Shown: positions 57,933-64,000 of the stretch, in pieces
How the letters are laid out: every line of letters begins with the position of its first letter
Position numbering within the stretch: the first letter of the stretch is position 1
Assembly: GCF_030296555.1 (NCBI RefSeq)
Contig: NZ_AP027728.1
Location: 310,001 to 374,000 of the forward strand
DNA length: 64,000 nt
Direction: 5' to 3'
Source of the DNA: Microbacterium suwonense
GTDB taxonomy: Bacteria > Actinomycetota > Actinomycetes > Actinomycetales > Microbacteriaceae
Program-made: the position numbers and the translations under genes
The notes under the pieces: model-generated
Database searches by the model: none
The model's input: only the letters and a program-made list of their open reading frames with translations
What the model was told of the DNA's origin: nothing

Positions 57933-60409
57933 TCAGGTCTCCTGCCGGACCTCGCGGGGATCCTTGTCGGGCCGCAGTCCGCGCCAGCGTGCGTGACGCA
58001 GGATGCCGCCCGGCGACCAGTTCGCGAACTCCACCTCCCCGACCAGCTCGGGACGCACCCATTGCGCGTCCGAGGCATCGGCGGACGGCACCCCTGCGAG
58101 CCCCGGCGACGATGCGCGCAGCGGCTCCAGTCGGGCGGCGAGGTCGCGCAGCATCCGGTCGGTGAACCCGGTGCCGACGCGGCCCACGTACCGCAGGGAG
58201 CCGTCCTGGTCGGGCACGGCGAGCAGCAGCGAGCCGATCGTGCCGCTGCGGTTGCCGCGGCCGGGACGGATGCCGACGATCACCGCCTCCTGCGTGCGGG
58301 TGTGCTTGAGTTTCAGCCACGACGACGATCGTGCTCCGGGACGGTAACCGGACTCCGGGTCCTTCGCGACGACCCCCTCCAGCCCGTACCGCGCACTCAC
58401 AGCCAGTGCCGCGTCGAGATCGTCGAAGACGGGCGGAACCTGCACGGGAGCGGTCACATCGGCGGTGAGCTGCTCCAGCAGCTCCCGGCGCTGCCGCAGC
58501 GGCAGCCGGCTGAGATCGTGCCCGTCCAGCCGCATCAGGTCGAACAGCACGTACCTCACCGGTGTTCGCGCGGCCTCGCGCTCGATCTCGCGGGCGCGGG
58601 TGAGGTGCATCCGGTCCTGCAGTCGGCTGAAACTGGGTCGCCCCTGCGCGTCGAAGGCGACGATCTCGCCGTCGACGACGGCATCGGATGCCGGCAGGCT
58701 CAGCGAGCTCGGGGAGGTCAGTTCCGGGTATCGCCCGGTGATGTCGGTGCCGCTGCGTGCTCGCAGCGTGAGGCGGTCGTCGGCCCAGGTGCCGATGGCG
58801 CGGATGCCGTCCCATTTCACCTCGGCCCAGGACGGCGTGCTGAGCGCCCGGGCCAGGCCCGGCGTGCCGGTCTCGGCGAGCATCGGACGGATGCGGGCAG
58901 CGTCGCCCCTCTCGCGTGCTGCTTCGTGCGCGTGCTCAGGAGCATCCTGCAGTGCCGGCTGTGACGTGCGCTGTGACAGGTGCGGGTTCGTGCGCTGTCT
59001 CGTGTGCTGTTTCGTGCGCGGTGCACCGGCATCCGGCATCCGATGCAGCAGCCACTGCGACTTCTCGCCCTCGCCTTCGGTGCGGATCAGGGCGAGCCGC
59101 GCCGAGCCGAGCCGGCCGCCCGCTCTTCCGGTGAAGGTGCCGATCACCTCGTCGTCGCGCCATTTCTCCAGCATCACCGTGCCGATGTCCCAGACGGTCA
59201 TCGACCCTGCGCCGTACTCACCCTGGGGGATCTCGCCCTCGAATGTGAGGTACTCCAGTGGGTGCGGCTCGGTCATCACGGCGAGATGATTGCGCTCCGA
59301 GGTCTCGGGGACCCCTTGGGCACAGCCCAGCTGATCAGCACGCCGTCACGCTCGATGCGCAGGTCGTAGTGCAGGCTGCTGGCGTGATGCTCCTGGATCA
59401 CGAAGCGCGGCGCCGTCGCGGTAGCGGCATATGCCGCGCGCGGCATGGGCTCGGGAGTCTTCGCGGCGTCGCGTTTGGCGAGGTAGGAGGCCAGTGCCGG
59501 ATGCGGCGAAGCGAGCGCGGCGAGCGGATCGATGCCGGCATCCACCCGCTCCAGCACCTCGGCGAACTCGAGGTGCCGCAGCTCCGGATCGTCCAGCTCT
59601 TCCCAGGTGCGCGGCGCCGCCACCAAGGGATGCGCGCGGCCGCGCAGCGAGTAGGGGGCGATGGTGGTCTTGGAGGTGCTGTTCTGACTCCAGTCGATGA
59701 ACACCCTGCCGGTGCGCGCGGTCTTTGCCATCGTGTGCGTGGCGATTTCGGGATGATCCGCCTCGATCAGCCGCGCGAGCTCCTTGGCGACGGCCGAGAC
59801 CTCGTCGCTGGTCTGCCTGCCGGTGCCGTCGTCGGTGGTCGGCAGACGCGCGTACAGATGGATGCCCTTGCTGCCGCTGGTCACCGGCAGCGGCTCCAGA
59901 CCCATGCCGGTGAGGATGCCGCGAGCGATCCGCGCGACCGCGGCGCACTGCGCGAGCCCCGCACCGGGGCCGGGGTCGAGATCCAGCACGAGACGGTCGG
60001 GTCGGCCGCGGCCACCGGAATGCGTGAACCGCCACTGCGGCACGTGCAGCTCCAGCGCGGCCACCTGCGCGAACCACGCCAGCGTGGCGACGTCATCGGC
60101 GAGAGGGTACTCCTTCGGCCCCTCGGAGTGCTCGATCGGCATCCGCCGCACCCAGTCCGGCGCGCCCTGCTCCAGTTGCTTGGCGAAGAAGCTCTCCGCC
60201 GGAGCATCCGTGGTGCCGACCCCGTCCACCCAGCGCTTGCGCGTGACCGGGCGGCCGCGCAGGTGCGGCAGCATGACGGGCGCGACGCGGGTGCAGTACT
60301 CGAGGATCTCGCCCTTCGTCGTGCCGGTCTCGGGGTAGACGACCTTGTCGAGATTGGTCACGCGCAGGCGACGGCCATCCACCCGCACGACCTGCCCGCT
60401 CGCTGCCAT
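57933..60409 (-). CDS. ligD: ATP-dependent DNA ligase LigD, Pol-PE-Lig (one frameshift)
   Basis: LigD repairs double-strand breaks with Ku. The first frame has the polymerase/primase domain (about residues 1-290: [43 protein letters not shown]) and the start of the phosphoesterase domain ([22 protein letters not shown]). The frame breaks at WAVPKG; one base restored in CCCC at 59312-59315 rejoins [18 protein letters not shown] repeat-rich hinge leads to the ligase domain with the AMP-Lys in EVKWDGIRA and [14 protein letters not shown]. The repaired length is 825 residues. Domain order matches mycobacterial LigD. ATG start with TACTCT six bases upstream. Confidence 0.92.
58988..59023 (-). repeat. 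12-bp tandem repeat in the LigD hinge
   Basis: Three adjacent copies of a 12-base unit close to TCGTGCGCTGTC (plus strand) encode part of a His/Thr/Gln/Arg-rich linker between the phosphoesterase and ligase domains. The linker is likely flexible and variable. Confidence 0.6.
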
Positions 60410-60415
60410 GTGCAC

Positions 60416-60421
60416 AGAGTA
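60416..60421 (-). promoter_or_regulatory. -10-like box TACTCT, leaderless start
   Basis: TACTCT ends six bases before the ligD ATG, at the edge of the tandem repeats that separate ligD from ku. Confidence 0.45.
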
Positions 60422-60452
60422 GTCGGCACGGGTAGTCGGCACGGGTAGCCGG
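60420..60452. repeat. 13-bp tandem repeat between ligD and ku
   Basis: TAGTCGGCACGGG occurs twice in tandem (60420-60432, 60433-60445) with a partial third copy. The array lies where the -35 region of ligD would be. Confidence 0.75.
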
Positions 60453-60486
60453 CCCAGGGAGATCGGCCCAGGGAGATCGGCCCAGG
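60450..60486. repeat. 14-bp tandem repeat between ligD and ku
   Basis: CGGCCCAGGGAGAT occurs twice (60450-60463, 60464-60477) plus nine bases of a third. It adjoins the 13-bp array and shares a TCGGC/TCGGCCC-like core with it. Confidence 0.75.
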
Positions 60487-60518
60487 TCAATCCCCTGGCC
60501 GTCTCGGCTGTGACTGGT

Positions 60519-60524
60519 GATACT
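60519..60524 (+). promoter_or_regulatory. -10-like box GATACT before ku
   Basis: GATACT ends six bases before the ku ATG and follows a TG, giving an extended -10 form. It deviates at the first base from TAnnnT. Confidence 0.4.
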
Positions 60525-60530
60525 TGTGTG

Positions 60531-61382
60531 ATGAGGAGCATCTGGAAGGGCGCCGTGACCTTCGGCCTGGTGAACGTGCCGGTCAAGGTGTACTCGGCGA
60601 CCGAGGACCACGACATCTCGCTGCACCAGGTGCACGACGAGGACGGCGGCCGCATCCGCTATCAGCGCGTCTGCGAGCTGGACGGCAAGGTCGTCGCCTA
60701 CGCCGACATCGACCGGGCGTACGTCGACGAGGACGGCCAGACCGTCGTGCTCACCAAGAAGGATCTCGAGGCGCTGCCCGCGGAGAAGAGCCGGGAGATC
60801 GACGTGGTCGAGTTCGTGCCCAGCGATCAGATCGACCTGCTGACCCTGGACAAGCCCTACTATCTGGAGCCGGACTCGAAGTCGCCGAAGGCGTATGTGC
60901 TGCTGCGCAAGACCCTGGAGCAGACCGACCGCACCGCGATCGTGCGGTTCACACTGCGGCAGAAGACCAGGCTGGCCGCCCTTCGCGTGCGCGGCGACGT
61001 GCTCGTGCTGCAGACGCTGCTGTGGGCAGACGAGGTGCGCGAGGCATCGTTCCCCGCGCTGGAGGAGGATGTGAAGATTAGCAAGAAGGAGCTCGAGCTC
61101 TCTTCGGCGCTCGTCGACAGCTACTCCGGCGACTTCGAGCCGGAGGAGTACGTCGATGAGTATCAGAAGGAGCTGCGCACCCTGATCGAGGCGAAGATCG
61201 AGGCCGGCGAGACCTTCGACGTAGCGGAGACCTTCGCAGAGGAGGATGAGGGGACCGGCGGCGAGGTCATCGATCTGATGGAGGCGCTGCGCGCCAGCGT
61301 GGAGAAGACCAAGGCGGCGCGAAAGGATGCCGAGCCGAAGGCCGAGGGCAAGAAGACCGGCGGGAAGAAGCGGGCCGGCTGA
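60531..61382 (+). CDS. ku: Non-homologous end-joining protein Ku
   Basis: Ku binds broken DNA ends as a homodimer and recruits LigD. The 283-residue protein has the bacterial Ku start [41 protein letters not shown], the core with [10 protein letters not shown], and the C-terminal DALRASV-type segment followed by a Lys-rich tail ([13 protein letters not shown]) that can bind DNA or LigD. It is divergent from ligD across a repeat-filled 121-base gap. Confidence 0.95.
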   Translation: MRSIWKGAVTFGLVNVPVKVYSATEDHDISLHQVHDEDGGRIRYQRVCELDGKVVAYADIDRAYVDEDGQTVVLTKKDLEALPAEKSREIDVVEFVPSDQIDLLTLDKPYYLEPDSKSPKAYVLLRKTLEQTDRTAIVRFTLRQKTRLAALRVRGDVLVLQTLLWADEVREASFPALEEDVKISKKELELSSALVDSYSGDFEPEEYVDEYQKELRTLIEAKIEAGETFDVAETFAEEDEGTGGEVIDLMEALRASVEKTKAARKDAEPKAEGKKTGGKKRAG

Positions 61383-61388
61383 GCCTTC

Positions 61389-62147
61389 TCAGTGCTTGCC
61401 GTCGCCGTCCAGGTCGGGAGCGCGGTCGAACACCTCGGCGTCCAGTCGCAGCGCCTGCGCCTCGACGGCATCCGTCTCGGTATCCCCGCCGGCCTCGGCG
61501 TACTTCGCCGCCTTGCGGCGTTCGCCGAGGTAGTGCCAGAGCACGATGAGCGCCGAGCCTGCGACAGCAGCCAGCAGGATCAGATCGATGTAGTCCTTCA
61601 CGAAATCAGCGATCGGGGGAATGTAGCCGATCGCGTAGCCGAACATCGTCAGGCCGAAGCCCCACAGGACCGCGCCGATCAGGTTGTACAGCGAGTAGCG
61701 CTTCCACGGCATGTGGCCGACGCCCGCGGCGACCGGGGCGAAGGTGCGCACGATCGGCACGAAGCGGGCGAGGATCACGGTGATGCCGCCGAAGCGCTCG
61801 AAGAACGCATTGGTGCGCTCGACGTTCTTACGGCTGAACAGACCGGACTCCTTGCGCTCGAAGACCGCGGGGCCGCCCTTGTGGCCGATGAAGTAGCCGA
61901 CCTCTCCGCCCACGAAGGCCGAGAGCCCGATCAGCAGTGCGACCAGCCAGACGTTCACCCCAAACACGCCGTTCGGGAACTGGTCGGTGCTGTGCGACAG
62001 CAGACCCGAGATAACCAGGAGCGTGTCGCCCGGCAGCAGGAAGCCGACGAGCAGTCCGGTCTCGGCGAAGATGATGAAGCACACGACCAGCAGAGCCCAT
62101 GCGCCGGCCCACCCGATGATGAAAGCGGGGCTGAGCCAGTCGGGCAT
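61389..62147 (-). CDS. DedA family membrane protein
   Basis: The 252-residue protein belongs to the DedA/SNARE-associated family, whose members can flip undecaprenyl phosphate or other lipids. Marks are ETGLLVGFLLPGDTLLVISG, FVGGEVGYFIGHKGG, FFERFGGITVILARFVPIVRTFAPVAAG (family Arg) and GAVLWGFGLTMFGYAIG. The C-terminus is charged. The ATG at 62147 (PDWLSPAF) is chosen; an in-frame TTG at 62183 (LHSLIQAPTAF) is possible. Neither has a clear ribosome-binding site. tRNA-Leu lies 85 bases upstream on the same strand. Confidence 0.9.
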   Translation of the reverse strand: MPDWLSPAFIIGWAGAWALLVVCFIIFAETGLLVGFLLPGDTLLVISGLLSHSTDQFPNGVFGVNVWLVALLIGLSAFVGGEVGYFIGHKGGPAVFERKESGLFSRKNVERTNAFFERFGGITVILARFVPIVRTFAPVAAGVGHMPWKRYSLYNLIGAVLWGFGLTMFGYAIGYIPPIADFVKDYIDLILLAAVAGSALIVLWHYLGERRKAAKYAEAGGDTETDAVEAQALRLDAEVFDRAPDLDGDGKH

Positions 62148-62231
62148 GAAGGCCGTCGGAGCCTGAATCAGGGAGTGAAGCAAGGGGAGGATTCCCGTCG
62201 TTGGTTTTCGGCGGTGAGGAGTGAAGCTACG

Positions 62232-62313
62232 TGCGGGAGATGGGACTTGAACCCACACGCTCGAAAGCACAGGAACCTAAATCCTGCGTGTCTACCAATT
62301 CCACCACTCCCGC
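62232..62313 (-). tRNA. tRNA-Leu (anticodon UAG)
   Basis: The 82-base class II tRNA has a perfect 7-bp acceptor stem (GCGGGAG with CTCCCGC) and A73. The anticodon stem is CAGGA/TCCTG around TTTAGGT, so the anticodon is TAG, reading CUN Leu codons. A long variable arm (GCTTTCGAGC) and the T loop TTCAAGT are present. The 3' CCA is not encoded. Confidence 0.97.
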
Positions 62314-62374
62314 GCGTGGTCAAGTCTAGCGATCCGAGGGTGGGGGTTTTCCGTAGATCTGCCGAGGAGTTCCT

Positions 62375-63565
62375 GTGGATAACTTTGACGGGCCGATCGC
62401 CGGATCTGCCATGATCTCGGGCGTGAGTCATCCGTCCTACGTCGTCGCCGAGCGGGTTCGGCGACGATTGCGCCTCGAGCACACCGATCCGTCCTCGAAT
62501 CCCGACGAGGCGCGGCACATCGCCCAGACCGAGGTGCGCCGTCACAACGACCTGGCGCTGCAGCGCGGCGAGGCGATCATCGACGACGAGGCGGCGCTGA
62601 TCAGGGACGTGCTGGCCTCCGTCTCGGGGTTCGGCGCGCTGCAGCCGCTGCTCGATGACCCCGAGATCGAGGAGATCTGGCTGAACGGCCCCGACCGCAT
62701 CTTCGTGGCCCGCGGCGGTACCACCGAGCGCGTCGACCTCCGGCTGACGGATGCGATCATCCGCGACCTGGTCGAGCGGATGCTGCAGTCCACCGGACGG
62801 CGGGTGGATGTCAGCCAGCCTTTCGTGGACGCGTCGCTCCCGGACGGCTCGCGTCTGCACGTCGCCATCGCCGACGTGGTGCGCGGCTCGTGGGCTGTCA
62901 ACATCAGGAAGTTCCTGCCGCAGCATCGCACCCTGGAATCCCTGGTCGCGCAGGGGTCGGTGCCGGCGCACATCGCCGACCTGCTGCGGCAGGCTCTGCT
63001 CGACGGGCGCAGCATCATCGTCTCGGGTGCGACTCACGCGGGGAAGACCACATTGCTCGGCGCGCTGCTGGCATCCGTCGCCGATCAGCAGCGGATCATC
63101 ACAGTGGAGGAGACCTTCGAGCTGGCCGTCGAGGGGCCGGATGTGGTCGCGCTGCAGGGGCGGCAGGCGAGTCTGGAAGGCACCGGTCAGATCACGCTGC
63201 GCCGGCTCGTGAAGGAGGCGCTGCGGATGCGGCCCGATCGGATCGTCGTGGGAGAGGTGCGTGATGCGGAGGCCCTCGACCTGGTGCTCGCGCTGAATAC
63301 CGGTGTTCCCTCGGCGGGAACGATCCACGCCAACTCTGCCGATGAGGCGCTGGAGAAGCTCGCCCTGCTGCCGCTGCTGGCCGGGCGCAACATCGACAGG
63401 GCCTTCATCGCTCCTGCCCTGGCCACCTCGATCTCGTACGTCGTGCACTGCCGTCGCGACGCCGATGGGACGCGCCGGGTCGTCGAGGTGGTTGCACCCA
63501 CCGGCGAGGTGCAGCACGGTCGCATCCTGACCGCCACGATCCACCGGGCTGGAGCACCGGTATGA
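62375..63565 (+). CDS. CpaF/TadA-family ATPase of a Tad/Flp pilus
   Basis: This VirB11-like secretion ATPase drives assembly of Flp-type pili. The 396-residue protein has an N-terminal domain with IRDVLASVSGFGALQPLLDD and EEIWLNGPDRIFV, and the ATPase core with Walker A GATHAGKTTLL (about residue 218; HA where most have GS), ITVEETFEL (Asp box form), RMRPDRIVVGEVRDAEALD (Walker B) and the His box AGTIHANS. The GTG at 62375 (DNFDG) follows GAGGAG at five bases; ATG 62411 is an alternative. It overlaps the next gene by ATGA. Confidence 0.92.
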   Translation: MDNFDGPIAGSAMISGVSHPSYVVAERVRRRLRLEHTDPSSNPDEARHIAQTEVRRHNDLALQRGEAIIDDEAALIRDVLASVSGFGALQPLLDDPEIEEIWLNGPDRIFVARGGTTERVDLRLTDAIIRDLVERMLQSTGRRVDVSQPFVDASLPDGSRLHVAIADVVRGSWAVNIRKFLPQHRTLESLVAQGSVPAHIADLLRQALLDGRSIIVSGATHAGKTTLLGALLASVADQQRIITVEETFELAVEGPDVVALQGRQASLEGTGQITLRRLVKEALRMRPDRIVVGEVRDAEALDLVLALNTGVPSAGTIHANSADEALEKLALLPLLAGRNIDRAFIAPALATSISYVVHCRRDADGTRRVVEVVAPTGEVQHGRILTATIHRAGAPV

Positions 63566-64000
63566 CCCTGCTGCTCGGCGCGCTGCTGGCAGCGGGGCTG
63601 CTGCTGTGCGCATCGCCCTGGCTGTGGCCGCCCCGCGAGCACGCACCCCGAACCGCGCGCAGGAGCCGGGTGCGCAGGCTGCTGGAGGAGGCGGGCCTTG
63701 CTCGCGCATCCACCCGCACCCTTCTGATGACGATGATCTCGGCGGGACTGGTCGCGGCATCCGTCGCCTGGCTGATCACCGCACTGCCCATCCTCGTGCT
63801 GCTCGCCGGCGTCGCCGCCGCGTCGGCACCCGTGCTGTACCTGCGCGGCCGGCGACTGCGCCTACGCAAGGCGCGCCGCCAGCTGTGGCCGGATGTCTGC
63901 GACCTGCTGGTGGCCGCGATCCGGGTCGGGCTCTCGCTTCCCGACGCGGTGGCGAGCCTGGCCGACTCCGCCCCACCGGCGGTCCGGCCGGCCTTCGCCG
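63562..64000 (+). CDS. TadB-like pilus assembly membrane protein (partial)
   Basis: The first 146 residues are present and the gene runs off the window. A hydrophobic start (TLLLGALLAAGLLLC), a basic stretch, a two-helix segment (about 55-95) and then LWPDVCDLLVAAIRVGLSLPDAVASLA, the cytoplasmic start of the T2SF/GspF-like domain, match TadB. It follows the TadA-like ATPase by ATGA, the usual tadA-tadB order. Confidence 0.85.
   Translation, partial: MTLLLGALLAAGLLLCASPWLWPPREHAPRTARRSRVRRLLEEAGLARASTRTLLMTMISAGLVAASVAWLITALPILVLLAGVAAASAPVLYLRGRRLRLRKARRQLWPDVCDLLVAAIRVGLSLPDAVASLADSAPPAVRPAFA

Noticed and set aside
62168..63760. A 530-codon minus-strand open frame over tRNA-Leu and the pilus ATPase
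   Set aside because: Antisense to a gene with Walker motifs and crosses a tRNA gene.

Overview
The window is high-GC (about 70%) actinobacterial chromosome, almost certainly from the Microbacteriaceae and probably Microbacterium or a close relative. The supports are GTG/ATG starts with ATGA overlaps, a DUF3039 protein, a DUF222/HNH protein, an acyl-CoA carboxylase epsilon subunit, an LpdA-type quinone reductase without the redox disulfide, and a Pol-PE-Lig LigD beside Ku. Coding density is high and no gap without a gene exceeds about 260 bases. I see no prophage, transposase or CRISPR array.

Layout. 0-12 kb: gnd (minus), a 41-residue membrane protein, rplY and pth; a Gly/Tyr-rich membrane protein, trpS, xth and a YihY/BrkB protein (minus); the sdhCDAB operon (minus); manC. 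11.8-20 kb: a nucleoside import and salvage locus (BMP lipoprotein, two-domain ATPase, two permeases, cdd, deoA, add). 20-28 kb: a mannitol PTS operon that also carries general PTS genes (EIIB-like, ptsH, ptsI, mtlA, mtlF, mtlD, then a TauE-like permease), divergent from its probable regulator mtlR. 28-36 kb: a second HPr-like protein, phosphohexomutase, purine nucleoside phosphorylase, lpdA, accA3, maf and a TRAM-domain RNA methyltransferase. 36-39 kb: a three-gene signalling module. 39-46 kb: accE and accD5, two secreted proteins of low GC, a DUF222/HNH protein, two hypotheticals and a nucleotidyltransferase. 47-50.5 kb: an ABC exporter whose ATPase carries a roughly 370-residue histone-H1-like, Lys/Ala-rich N-terminal tail. 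50.5-57 kb: DUF3039, pncB, then nagZ-murQ-murI-rph-rdgB (wall recycling, wall precursor supply and nucleotide/RNA housekeeping). 57-64 kb: a CDF metal exporter, ligD divergent from ku, a DedA protein, tRNA-Leu(UAG) and the start of a Tad/Flp pilus operon that runs off the end.

Two window-wide patterns matter most. First, eleven otherwise intact and often housekeeping genes each carry one frameshift that is repaired by restoring a single G or C, mostly in a G/C run. This looks like uncorrected indel error in the assembly rather than gene decay, so these genes are annotated as full length with the break noted. Second, about twenty genes have a TAnnnT -10-like hexamer exactly 6-8 bases before the start codon with no separate ribosome-binding site, which is the signature of leaderless transcription.

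The most unusual protein is the H1-tailed ABC ATPase. The least familiar gene set is the response regulator / kinase / membrane pseudo-kinase trio.
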